Part shown: positions 56,523-64,000 of the stretch, in pieces | Numbering within the stretch: position 1 is the first letter of the stretch | How the letters are laid out: the number at the start of each line of letters is the position of its first letter | Source: Agathobaculum sp. Marseille-P7918 | Lineage (GTDB): Bacteria; Bacillota; Clostridia; Oscillospirales; Butyricicoccaceae | Length of the DNA: 64,000 nucleotides | Assembly: GCF_900625105.1 (NCBI RefSeq) | Contig: NZ_UYYD01000002.1 | Span: forward strand, 310,001-374,000 | Reading direction: 5' to 3' | Program-made: the position numbers and the translations under genes | Notes under the pieces: model-generated | What the model was told of the DNA's origin: nothing | Databases searched by the model: none | Seen by the model: only the letters and a program-made list of their open reading frames with translations

Positions 56523-57653
56523 ATGAGATTTACCGAACTGCCCACGCCCTGCTTCCTCGTGGACGAAAACCGTCTGGTGCAGAATCTGGCCGTCCTGCGG
56601 GACGTGGCCGAGCGCACGGGCGCAAAAATCCTGCTGGCGCAGAAGGCGTTTTCCATGTTTTCGGTCTATCCGCTGCTGCGCGAATATCTGGCCGGCACGA
56701 CCGCGTCCGGCCTGTATGAGGCGCGCCTCGGAAAAGAGGAATTCGGCGGCGAGACCCATGTTTACTCCCCGGCCTATGCCGAGGGCGAATTTCAGGAGAT
56801 CCTGCACTACGCCGACCACATCGTGTTCAACTCGTTTACCCAGTGGAAGGCATACGGCAACCTTGCGCGCGCGGCCGGCAAAAGCTGCGGCCTGCGCGTC
56901 AACCCGGAGTGCTCGACCCAGCCCGCCGAGCACGCGATTTATGACCCCTGCGCGCCGAGCTCGCGTCTGGGCATCACGCTGGAAAACTTCCAGCCCGAGC
57001 TGCTCGACGGCATCGACGGCCTGCACTTCCACACCCTGTGCGAGCAGAACGCAGACGACCTCGTCCGCACGGTCGCGGCGTTTGAAGAGCGCTTCGGCGA
57101 ATACATGGAAGGCATGAAGTGGCTCAACCTGGGCGGCGGCCATCACATCACGCGCGACGATTACGACGTCGAAACGCTGGTGAACTGCATCAACTACCTG
57201 CGCGAAAAGTACAACGTGCAGATCTACCTCGAGCCGGGCGAAGCGGTCGTGCTCAACGCGGGCTATCTGATCTCCACCGTGCTCGAAGTGATGAAAAACG
57301 GCAAGGAAATCGCCATTCTGGACACCTCGGCGGCCTGCCACATGCCGGACGTGATCGAGATGCCCTACCGTCCGCCCGTGTTCCGCGCGGGTGAGCCGGG
57401 CAAAAAGGCATTCACCTACCTGCTGACCGGCCGCTCGTGCCTCGCGGGCGACGTGATCGGCGAATACTCGTTCGATAACACGCTGCGTCCGGGCGATCAG
57501 GTCGTATTTGAGGACATGGCACTGTACACCATGGTCAAAACCAACACCTTCAACGGCGTGCCGCTGCCACTCATCGCGGTGCGCCGCGCGGACGGCACGG
57601 ACGAAGTCATCCGCATGTTTGTCTACGAGGATTTCAAAAACCGCCTGTCCTAA
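56523..57653 (+). CDS. nspC: Carboxynorspermidine/carboxyspermidine decarboxylase
   Basis: Protein of 376 aa, a PLP enzyme of the alanine-racemase-barrel class (fold type III). The PLP lysine is K41 in LLAQKAFSMFS; LNLGGGHHITRDDYD is the phosphate-binding turn; the active-site Cys from the partner subunit lies in LTGRSCLAGDVIGEY. It removes the carboxyl group to give spermidine (or norspermidine). It is the last gene of the operon. Confidence 0.95.
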   Translation: MRFTELPTPCFLVDENRLVQNLAVLRDVAERTGAKILLAQKAFSMFSVYPLLREYLAGTTASGLYEARLGKEEFGGETHVYSPAYAEGEFQEILHYADHIVFNSFTQWKAYGNLARAAGKSCGLRVNPECSTQPAEHAIYDPCAPSSRLGITLENFQPELLDGIDGLHFHTLCEQNADDLVRTVAAFEERFGEYMEGMKWLNLGGGHHITRDDYDVETLVNCINYLREKYNVQIYLEPGEAVVLNAGYLISTVLEVMKNGKEIAILDTSAACHMPDVIEMPYRPPVFRAGEPGKKAFTYLLTGRSCLAGDVIGEYSFDNTLRPGDQVVFEDMALYTMVKTNTFNGVPLPLIAVRRADGTDEVIRMFVYEDFKNRLS

Positions 57654-57663
57654 CGCAAAAAAA

Positions 57664-57697
57664 TATCCCGCAGGGAGCTTCCCTGCGGGATTTTCTT
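57664..57697. terminator. Terminator of the polyamine operon
   Basis: ATCCCGCAGGGA-GCT-TCCCTGCGGGAT followed by TTTCTTTTTTATT; also usable from the other side. Confidence 0.93.
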
Positions 57698-57699
57698 TT

Positions 57700-59355
57700 T
57701 TATTCTGCCTTGGGAAAACGCAGCGTGATCTCGGTGCCTTTGCCGAGCGCACTGCGCAGGTCGATCTGCGCATGGTGCAGCACTGCGCCATGCTTGACGA
57801 TCGACAGGCCCAGTCCCGTGCCGCCGGTCTGCTTGCTGTGGCTCTTGTCCACGCGGTAAAACCGCTCGAACACGCGCTGCTGGTCGGCCGGCGCGATGCC
57901 GATGCCGGTGTCCGACACACGCACAAACGGCGCGCCGTCCTCCACGCCGGTCGTCATCGTCACCGAGCCCTGCGGCTTGTTGTATGCGATCGCGTTGTCC
58001 GCGAGGTTGAAGATCATCTGCTCAAGCGTGCGCCGCTGGCCGGACACCGTCACCGGCGAACCCTTGACATGCAGTGTGATGCGGTTTTCGGACGCCTTGT
58101 GCGTCAGCCGGTCGCGCACGCTGCCGCATAGGGCGGACAGCTCCACCGGTTCAAAGGGCACGGGCGCGCCCTCATCCAGCCGGGACAAGCGGATGATATC
58201 CTCGATCAGCGTCAAAAGGCGCATGGCCTCGCTGCGGATCTTGCCGGCAAAGCGGCCGATGTCCTCCGGCCGGACGATGCCGTTTTCCATGATCTCCGCA
58301 AAACCCATGATGCTGGTCAGCGGGGTTTTGAGCTCGTGCGACACGTTCGCGGTAAACTCCTGCCGCTGGCGCTCGGCCTGATCGCGCTCGGTGATGTCCA
58401 CCACGAACAGCACCGCCGCGTGGTTCTGGCCTTCGCCCGCGACCGAGCTGGCCGTGAGCGAATACACACGGCCGTCTTTTTCCATCCGGCCGTGCTCGCT
58501 TTCGCCGCCCAGCGCCTTTTCCACCACGCGGATGTACTCCGCGTCGCGGCACAGCGTCAGATAGCCGCCGGTCGCGCTGTCCTCGGGGAACAGCGCCCGC
58601 ACCGCGCGGTTGGCGAACAGGATATCGCCCTGCGCGGAGAACAGTACCAGTCCTTCGTCCATGCGGGCGGTGATGTCGTCAAACTCCGCCTGCCGCCGCT
58701 TGAGTTCGTTCATCTGCGACTCGATCTTGTGGTTCTGCTTATCCATGCGGTGCAGCAGCGGCGAAAGTTCGTCATACGCCTCGTTTTTGAGCGGCTCATG
58801 CAGGTCGAGCGACACGATCGGCGCGAGGAACACATGGGTCAGCCAGCTGGCCAGCAGCGCCGCCACCAGCAGCGCCAGCAGCACGACCAGCACGATCCAC
58901 GGGGACGCGGAAGAGAGCGCGCCGAACGCGCTGTCCGCCGTGGAGGAAACCCGCAGCACCGTGCCGTCCACCAGCCGGATCGCATAATAATACGTCTGCT
59001 CGGACAGCGTATCCGACAGACGGCTGGATTCGCCCACGCCTTTGTCCATCGCCGCGGCGATTTCGGGACGCGCGGCATGGTTTTCCATATCCGCCGCGTC
59101 GCTCTTGTTGTCATAGAGCACCGTGCCGTCCGTATCCACCCATGTAATGCGGTCAGCGTATACGCTGCCGATGCGGCCGAGCGCCTGCTCGCCTTCCGCG
59201 CTCATCGCCGAGGCGATGTGGTTGCACTCGTCGCTCAGCCGGTCGCGCAGGTCGCTGGACAGGCCGGAATGCACGGCCACCAGCATGAGCGACACGGTGA
59301 CCACCAGAATCACGAGCGCGGTGAGAAAGATACTGCTGAAAACGCGTTTTCTCAT
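57700..59355 (-). CDS. phoR: PhoR-type sensor histidine kinase
   Basis: Protein of 551 aa. Membrane helices at about 8-28 and 153-173 frame a short outer region of about 125 residues. Then come a HAMP-like linker, a PAS domain (about 228-325), HisKA with H340 in TANVSHELKTPLTSIMG, and HATPase_c (N box FNLADNAIAYN, G box TGGTGLGLSIV). This layout is that of PhoR. Being the last gene after pst, phoU and the response regulator supports phosphate sensing via PstB/PhoU. It overlaps the regulator gene by 4 bp. Confidence 0.9.
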   Translation of the reverse strand: MRKRVFSSIFLTALVILVVTVSLMLVAVHSGLSSDLRDRLSDECNHIASAMSAEGEQALGRIGSVYADRITWVDTDGTVLYDNKSDAADMENHAARPEIAAAMDKGVGESSRLSDTLSEQTYYYAIRLVDGTVLRVSSTADSAFGALSSASPWIVLVVLLALLVAALLASWLTHVFLAPIVSLDLHEPLKNEAYDELSPLLHRMDKQNHKIESQMNELKRRQAEFDDITARMDEGLVLFSAQGDILFANRAVRALFPEDSATGGYLTLCRDAEYIRVVEKALGGESEHGRMEKDGRVYSLTASSVAGEGQNHAAVLFVVDITERDQAERQRQEFTANVSHELKTPLTSIMGFAEIMENGIVRPEDIGRFAGKIRSEAMRLLTLIEDIIRLSRLDEGAPVPFEPVELSALCGSVRDRLTHKASENRITLHVKGSPVTVSGQRRTLEQMIFNLADNAIAYNKPQGSVTMTTGVEDGAPFVRVSDTGIGIAPADQQRVFERFYRVDKSHSKQTGGTGLGLSIVKHGAVLHHAQIDLRSALGKGTEITLRFPKAE

Positions 59356-60038
59356 GTGTGCTCTCCCATGCGGTAGCCCACGCCGCGCACGGTTTCGATC
59401 ATGGAACCGGCCGTGCCCAGCTTCTGCCGCAGGGTGCGGATGTGCACATCCACCGTTCTGGTTTCACTCTCGTTGCCATAACCCCAGATATTCTCCAGCA
59501 GCACGTCGCGCGTGAGCACCGCGCCGCGGTTTTTCATCAGCAGGCACAGCAGCTGGTACTCCTTGAGCGTCAGCTGCACCTCCCGCTCGCCGACGAACAC
59601 GCTGTGCGCGCGCTCGTCCACGCAGATCGTCCCCGCGACCAGCAGACGGGCCTGTTCCCCGCTGTCCGCTTCGGTGTGCGTGCGGCGCAGCACCGCGCGA
59701 ATGCGCGCGACCAGCTCCATCATGCCGAAGGGCTTGGCGACATAGTCGTCCGCGCCGCTGTCCAGCCCAACCACTTTGTCATATTCGGTGTTTTTCGCCG
59801 TCAGCAGGATGACCGGGATATCCGCCGTTTCCTGCGTTTCGCGCAGGCGGCGCAGGATGCTGATGCCGTCCTCGCCCGGCAGCATGATATCCAGCAGGAT
59901 CAGCTGCGGTTTTTTCTCGCGCAGCGCCGCATACAGCGCCTCGCCGTCCTCGAGTCCGCGGGCCTCCATGCCCGTGTTTTGCAGCGTATAGACGACCAGT
60001 TCCCGAATCCCTGCATCGTCCTCCACGCAATAGATCAT
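59352..60038 (-). CDS. phoB: PhoB-type response regulator
   Basis: Protein of 228 aa. The receiver has acidic residues in CVEDDAG, phospho-Asp in LILLDIMLPGEDG, Thr in LLTAKN and Lys in YVAKPFG. The winged-helix domain (about 130-228; LTLKEYQLLCLLMKNRGAVLTRDVLLENIWGYGNESETRTVDVHIRTLRQKLG) is of the OmpR/PhoB type. It binds pho boxes in front of phosphate-scavenging genes. It is encoded 56 bp after phoU. Confidence 0.93.
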   Translation of the reverse strand: MIYCVEDDAGIRELVVYTLQNTGMEARGLEDGEALYAALREKKPQLILLDIMLPGEDGISILRRLRETQETADIPVILLTAKNTEYDKVVGLDSGADDYVAKPFGMMELVARIRAVLRRTHTEADSGEQARLLVAGTICVDERAHSVFVGEREVQLTLKEYQLLCLLMKNRGAVLTRDVLLENIWGYGNESETRTVDVHIRTLRQKLGTAGSMIETVRGVGYRMGEHT

Positions 60039-60094
60039 TGCGTTTCCTCCTCAAAGCTGCCCCAGGCAGCCATTTCCAAACCTTTTATATCTCC

Positions 60095-60742
60095 TCAGTT
60101 GGCCGGCGCTTTGTGCGTGCCGGTGATGGAAAACTCCACCCACTCGGCGATGTTGGTCGCATGGTCGCCAATGCGTTCCAGATACTTGGCGATCATCAGG
60201 ATGTCGAGCACGCGCTCGCCGTCGTCCGGATTGTGTGCCACTTCGGTGATCAGATCCTTTTTGCACTCGGCAAACAGGTCATCGACCACGTCGTCATACT
60301 CGATGACGCTCCACGCGAGCGACAGGTCGCGGCGCACGAACGCATCCAGGCTGTCGGTGACCATCTTGATGGTCGCCTGCGCCATCTGCTCAATGTGTGC
60401 GTTATGGCCGCATGCGCCGGACAGATAGGTCACAATCTCCGCGATGTCGCTCGCCTGATCGCCGATGCGCTCGATATCCGTGATCATCTTGAGAACCGAC
60501 GAGATCAGGCGCAGGTCGCTTGCCACCGGCTGCTGCTGCAGCAGGAGCTTTAAGCACATGGACTCGATCTCGCGCTCCTTGCGGTCGATCTCCTGATCGA
60601 TGCGGATGGCGGACGCGGCCAGCTTGGTGTCGCCGCCAAGCAGCGCCTTGACCGAGCTTGCGATCGCGTTCTCGCACAGCGCGCCCATCGCAATCAGCTC
60701 GTTGTTCAGCTCGAGCAGCTGGGAATCGAAACGGTTTCTCAT
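60095..60742 (-). CDS. phoU: Phosphate signalling regulator PhoU
   Basis: Protein of 215 aa with two PhoU three-helix repeats. The first has MCLKLLLQQQPVASDLRLISSVLKMITDIERIGDQASDIAEIV, and the second repeats the E/D..R.GD..T/S motif as YLERIGDHATNIAEWVEF, both metal-binding. It links PstSCAB to PhoR and keeps the kinase off when phosphate is plentiful. It overlaps pstB by one base. Confidence 0.96.
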   Translation of the reverse strand: MRNRFDSQLLELNNELIAMGALCENAIASSVKALLGGDTKLAASAIRIDQEIDRKEREIESMCLKLLLQQQPVASDLRLISSVLKMITDIERIGDQASDIAEIVTYLSGACGHNAHIEQMAQATIKMVTDSLDAFVRRDLSLAWSVIEYDDVVDDLFAECKKDLITEVAHNPDDGERVLDILMIAKYLERIGDHATNIAEWVEFSITGTHKAPAN

Positions 60743-61497
60743 CAGCCAAACCTCCCCGTAATGTAATCCTCGGTGCGCTTGTCCTTGGGCATGGAGAACA
60801 GCTTTTCGGTTTCTCCGACCTCAATCATATCGCCAAGCAGGAAAAACGCGGTCGTATCGGATACGCGGGTGGCCTGCTGCATGTTGTGCGTGACCATAAC
60901 GATAGTATAATCTTTTTTCAGCTCGAGCACAAGGTCTTCGATCTTCGCGGTGGAGATCGGGTCGAGCGCAGAGGTCGGCTCGTCCATCAGCAGCACTTCC
61001 GGATTGGCCGCAAGCGCGCGGGCGATGCAGATACGCTGCTGCTGGCCGCCGGACATGGACAGCGCGGACTTTTTCAGGCAGTCCTTGGTCTCGTCCCAGA
61101 TCGCGGCATGGCGCAGCGAGGTCTCGACGATCTCGTCGAGCTTGACGCGGCTCTTGATGCCGTGCGTGCGCGGGCCGTAGGCGATGTTATCATAAATAGA
61201 CATCGGGAACGGGTTGGGCTTCTGGAACACCATGCCCACGCGGCGGCGCAGAATGTTGACGTCGCAGTCGTGGTAGATGTCCTCACCGTCGAGCCGGATG
61301 TCGCCCGTGATCTTGCAGCCCTCAACCAGATCGTTCATGCGGTTGAGCGAGCGCAGCAGGGTGGACTTGCCGCAGCCGGAAGGCCCGATGAACGCCGTGA
61401 TCTCGTTGGCCTTGATGTCCAGATCAATATCATGCAGGGCATGGAAGTCTCCGTAATAGAGGTTCATGTCCCGAATCTCAATTTTATTCTGTTCCAT
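60742..61497 (-). CDS. pstB: Phosphate ABC transporter ATP-binding protein
   Basis: Protein of 251 aa. Walker [15 protein letters not shown] (about 37-50), signature [18 protein letters not shown], Walker [16 protein letters not shown], and the pst-specific [20 protein letters not shown]. It drives phosphate uptake through PstA/PstC. It lies 12 bp after pstA. Confidence 0.97.
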   Translation of the reverse strand: MEQNKIEIRDMNLYYGDFHALHDIDLDIKANEITAFIGPSGCGKSTLLRSLNRMNDLVEGCKITGDIRLDGEDIYHDCDVNILRRRVGMVFQKPNPFPMSIYDNIAYGPRTHGIKSRVKLDEIVETSLRHAAIWDETKDCLKKSALSMSGGQQQRICIARALAANPEVLLMDEPTSALDPISTAKIEDLVLELKKDYTIVMVTHNMQQATRVSDTTAFFLLGDMIEVGETEKLFSMPKDKRTEDYITGRFG

Positions 61498-61509
61498 AGC
61501 TTCCTCCGA

Positions 61510-62394
61510 TTACTTTTTGGTCAGCTTTTTGGCAATGATGGCCGAAAGCGTGTTCATCAGCAGCACGACGACCAGCAGCACGACCGCGGTCGCATACGCT
61601 TCATTCATGTTCAGGCCCTCGCCGGACAGCACATACATGTGGATCGCCAGCGTACGGCCGGACTGGAACAGCCCCGGGATCTGCGCCATCGTGCCGGCGG
61701 TGAAGATCAGCGCCGCGGTCTCGCCCACGATACGGCCGATCGCTAGAATGATACCGGACAGGATGCCCGGCATCGCGCTGGGCAGCACAATGCGGAACAC
61801 CGTACGCAGACGGCCCGCGCCCAGGCCGAACGAGCCTTCGCGGTAGGTATCGGGCACCGAGATGAGCGCCTCTTCCGCCGTGCGCATGATGAGCGGCAGG
61901 ATCATGATCGCCAGCGTCATCGCGCCGGCCAGCAGCGAGTAGCCCCAGTGCAGCTGGGTGACAAAGAACAGCATGCCGAACAGGCCGTAAACGATCGACG
62001 GAATGCCGGAAAGCGTCTCGGTGGTGATGCGGATGACATTCACCAGCTTGTTGCCGCGGGATGCGTACTCATTCAGGTACACCGCGGTGAACAGGCCGAG
62101 CGGCACCGCCAGCAGCAGTGACAGCAGCGTCATCTCCACGGTCGTGATGATGGCCGGCATCATGGACACGTTGTCCGAATTGTAAGTCCACTCAAACAGC
62201 GACGGCTTGAGATGCGGCACGCCGTTGATGAGGATGTACGCGATCAGGAACAGCAACACGGCAAATGTGATGATCGCCGCGCCGTAAACCAGGCCCTTTT
62301 GCAGGCGGGCCTTGCCGCGGCCATAGACGCGCGGCTGCTTTTCCGACGCCCGGACCGCCGTTTTCTTGGCGGCAGAAGTCGCTTCGGTTGTCAT
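61510..62394 (-). CDS. pstA: Phosphate ABC transporter permease PstA
   Basis: Protein of 294 aa with six membrane helices after a basic 30-residue N-terminus. The binding-protein-dependent-transport loop EEALISVPDTYREGSFGLGAGRLRTVFRIVLPSAMPGILSGIILAIGRIVGETAA is the EAA motif that contacts PstB. PstA and PstC form the membrane channel. It overlaps pstC by 4 bp. Confidence 0.96.
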   Translation of the reverse strand: MTTEATSAAKKTAVRASEKQPRVYGRGKARLQKGLVYGAAIITFAVLLFLIAYILINGVPHLKPSLFEWTYNSDNVSMMPAIITTVEMTLLSLLLAVPLGLFTAVYLNEYASRGNKLVNVIRITTETLSGIPSIVYGLFGMLFFVTQLHWGYSLLAGAMTLAIMILPLIMRTAEEALISVPDTYREGSFGLGAGRLRTVFRIVLPSAMPGILSGIILAIGRIVGETAALIFTAGTMAQIPGLFQSGRTLAIHMYVLSGEGLNMNEAYATAVVLLVVVLLMNTLSAIIAKKLTKK

Positions 62395-63293
62395 GCGTCC
62401 TTCCTCCTTTTGAGCACCGAGAAGGTCAGATTGATCAGCAGAATGAACACGAACAAAACCACACCCGTGGCGATCAGCGCCTCGCGGTGCAGGCCGGTCG
62501 CGTAGCCCATTTCAATGACGATGTTTGCCGTCATCGTGCGGATGCCCTTGAGCAGACTGCCCGTCAGACGCGGCTGGTTGCCCGCAACCATGATGACCGC
62601 CATGGTCTCGCCGATCGCGCGGCCGATGCCCAGCACGATGCCGGCGAGCACGCCGGATTTGGCCGCCGGCAGCATGACCGAGAAGATCGCGCGCTCGTGG
62701 GTTGCGCCCATGGCGACCGCACCTTCATAGTAGGCGTTCGGCACCGCGCGCAGCGCGGCTTCGGACACGCCGATGATGGTCGGCAGGATCATGATGCCCA
62801 GCAGGATGGAAGCGGACAGGATGGTCGAACCGGAAGAGATCTTCGAGCCGAAGAACTTGGCCACATCGAGCACCACCGGCGCGATGACCACCATGCCGAA
62901 AAAGCCGTATACGATCGACGGGATGCCGGCCAGCAGCTCGGTGCAGGGCTTGAGCACGCCGTAGATGCGCTTCGGGCAATAGAATGCCATAAAGATCGCG
63001 GTCAGCAGGCCGATCGGCACGCCGATGACAATGGCGCCGGCCGTGATGTAAATGCTGCCGACGATCATCGGCAGGATGCCGTAGATATCATTGCCCGGCT
63101 TCCAGGTCGTGCCGGTCAGAAAGTCCAGCACGCCGATCTCGCGGATGGCGGGGATGCCGTTGGCAAACAGGAAAACGCAGATCAGAGCTACCGCAAGAAT
63201 GGACGCAAGCGCGCAGACAAAAAACACGCCGTGCATCACAATTTCGAGCAGGTTTTTCATGTCGCTCTTCTGCCTGGTTGCGGATTCGTTCAT
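62391..63293 (-). CDS. pstC: Phosphate ABC transporter permease PstC
   Basis: Protein of 300 aa with six helices. Blocks FLTGTTWKPGNDIYGILPMIVGSIYITAGAIVIGVPIGLLTAIF and EAALRAVPNAYYEGAVAMGATHERAIFSVMLPAAKSGVLAGIVLGIGRAIGETMAV (EAA loop) are typical of PstC. It follows pstS after a small hairpin. Confidence 0.96.
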   Translation of the reverse strand: MNESATRQKSDMKNLLEIVMHGVFFVCALASILAVALICVFLFANGIPAIREIGVLDFLTGTTWKPGNDIYGILPMIVGSIYITAGAIVIGVPIGLLTAIFMAFYCPKRIYGVLKPCTELLAGIPSIVYGFFGMVVIAPVVLDVAKFFGSKISSGSTILSASILLGIMILPTIIGVSEAALRAVPNAYYEGAVAMGATHERAIFSVMLPAAKSGVLAGIVLGIGRAIGETMAVIMVAGNQPRLTGSLLKGIRTMTANIVIEMGYATGLHREALIATGVVLFVFILLINLTFSVLKRRKDA

Positions 63294-63317
63294 GTTTTCA
63301 CCCCATAGACAGTGGGA

Positions 63318-63340
63318 AAGGGCGAAACGGATTTCGCCCT
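63318..63340 (-). terminator. Attenuating hairpin between pstS and pstC
   Basis: AGGGCGAAA-CGG(A)-TTTCGCCCT with no strong U-tract. In pst operons such a hairpin is thought to protect the pstS part and reduce read-through into the permease genes, giving more PstS than channel. Confidence 0.5.
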
Positions 63341-63363
63341 GCTTTCCCTTGTTCGGTTATTTG

Positions 63364-64000
63364 TTACGCAGCGACGTCGGCCCAGTCGGTGGTCTCACCG
63401 GTGTAGATGCTCTTGATCTGGTCCATCGTCAGGTTGGTGATCGTGTTGGCCGGGTTGACAACAACCGCGATGCCGTCCAGTGCGATCGAGGTGGGCGTCA
63501 GTTCCGCCTTCTCCTCGTCCTTGAGCTCACGGGAAGCCATGCCGATGGCGAAGGTGCCGTCCATTGCGCCGGTCATACCGGAAGTGGAGTCCGAAGTCTG
63601 CAGGTCGATCTGCGCATTCGGGTTAACTGCCTTGTAAGCTTCGATCAGCTTTTCCATGACCGGGGATACCGAAGAGGAACCGCCTACCGCGATCTGGCCG
63701 GAAGAACCGTCCGAAGTGAACGCAGCAGCTTCGTCGTTTACCTTGATGTAGCCTTCTTCTTCCACGATCGCCTGACCGTCAGCGCTCAGGATGAAGTTGA
63801 TGAAGTCCTTGGCAACGCCGGTCGGCTCGCCCTTGGTGGCAATGTTAAACGGACGGGACAGCGTGTAGTCACCGCTCTTGACATTCTCGACGGTCGCGTC
63901 TACGCCGTCAACCTGAACCGCCTTGACGGTGTCGTTCAGGGAGCCGAGCGAAACATAGCCGATTGCGCTCTCGTTGCCGGCAACGCTGGTCAGAACCACA
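63364..64000 (-). CDS. pstS: Phosphate ABC transporter substrate-binding protein, C-terminal part, with an extra half domain
   Basis: The last 212 or so residues are in the window; the N-terminus lies beyond the right edge. Residues up to about 85 (TSVAGNESAIGYVSLGSLNDTVKAVQVDGVDATVENV and the SRPFNIATKGEPTG...FINFILSADGQAIVEEEGYI block) are the usual end of PstS. A second start of a phosphate-binding lobe then follows: GQIAVGGSSSVSPVMEKLIEAYKA, GMASRELKDEEKAE, IALDGIAVVVNPANTITNLTMDQIKSIYTGETTDWADVAA, and stops there. So the protein carries one whole binding domain plus the first half of another. It is the first gene of the pst operon. Confidence 0.9.
   Translation of the reverse strand, partial: VVLTSVAGNESAIGYVSLGSLNDTVKAVQVDGVDATVENVKSGDYTLSRPFNIATKGEPTGVAKDFINFILSADGQAIVEEEGYIKVNDEAAAFTSDGSSGQIAVGGSSSVSPVMEKLIEAYKAVNPNAQIDLQTSDSTSGMTGAMDGTFAIGMASRELKDEEKAELTPTSIALDGIAVVVNPANTITNLTMDQIKSIYTGETTDWADVAA

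Noticed and set aside
63364-63700. Frameshift or pseudogene in pstS
   Set aside because: The reading frame is continuous to a normal TAA, and the extra half domain is well formed up to its end. Without the upstream part there is no sign of decay.
1-64000. Mobile elements, CRISPR arrays, tRNA genes, phage genes
   Set aside because: No transposase, integrase, direct-repeat/spacer pattern, tRNA cloverleaf or att-like repeat was recognised in any intergenic space. The hairpin repeat has no terminal direct repeats that I could confirm, so it is not called an insertion sequence.

Overview
The window is a stretch of bacterial chromosome, about 60% GC by eye and densely coded on both strands, with no sign of phage, plasmid, insertion sequence, CRISPR or tRNA. 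The gene set points to a Gram-positive, spore-forming-lineage anaerobe of the class Clostridia, probably an Oscillospirales gut commensal; that placement is inference. The reasons are a Bacillus-type large SRP RNA beside dnaX-ybaB-recR, a PdaA-type cortex deacetylase, a BofC-like protein, an LtaS-like enzyme, AAGGAGG ribosome sites, and promoters of the TTGACA-17-TATAAT kind.

Layout. 1-2650: efflux genes (membrane-fusion lipoprotein, TolC-family protein) and a LacI-type regulator. 2.7-4.1 kb: a divergent, strongly promoted inositol 2-dehydrogenase gene. 4.3-6.4 kb: two tandem G3E (CobW-type) GTPases, one fused to a DUF1980/TIGR03943 domain, the other with a very His-rich linker. 6.5-9.6 kb: a condensation-domain-like acyltransferase and an ECF sigma / DUF4179 anti-sigma pair. 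9.7-14.7 kb: PadR with a SEDS-like membrane protein, TetR with a MATE exporter, a YbaK-type tRNA editing protein and ndk. 14.7-18.6 kb: LtaS-like protein, AraC regulator and a TIM-barrel sugar/inosose isomerase. 18.7-21.6 kb: a translationally coupled three-gene cassette (alpha/beta hydrolase, acyltransferase, zinc-ribbon membrane protein). 21.7-25.5 kb: NagD-type HAD phosphatase, a two-component system and PsiE. 25.6-30.3 kb: an indole-production cluster (YheO-type regulator, RidA, large tryptophanase, NSS transporter). 30.4-37.3 kb: GNAT, threonine aldolase, YczE, assorted membrane proteins and a GntR-regulated ABC transporter. 37.3-42.3 kb: prfC, recR, ybaB, dnaX and the SRP RNA. 42.3-51.4 kb: cell-envelope genes (PBP1A, copper-amine-oxidase-domain protein, PdaA, amidase), plus a DUF362 ferredoxin and aroF. 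51.5-57.7 kb: a polyamine operon behind a long structured leader. 57.7-64 kb: the complete pst-phoU-phoB-phoR phosphate locus, running off the right edge in pstS.

Points of most interest: (i) a modular, multi-hairpin intergenic repeat present three times, always downstream of a gene and in the same orientation as its transcription, with paired base changes between copies; (ii) a roughly 350-nt leader before speD that has a near-consensus promoter and ends in an intrinsic terminator, which looks like an unassigned cis-regulatory RNA; (iii) an operon encoding both spermidine routes (SpeD/SpeE and CASDH/CASDC); (iv) the hydrolase/acyltransferase/zinc-ribbon cassette with a second acyltransferase elsewhere; (v) the CobW-DUF1980 fusion; (vi) a PstS with an extra half domain. 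Overlapping stops and starts and shared terminators show that most genes are in tight operons.
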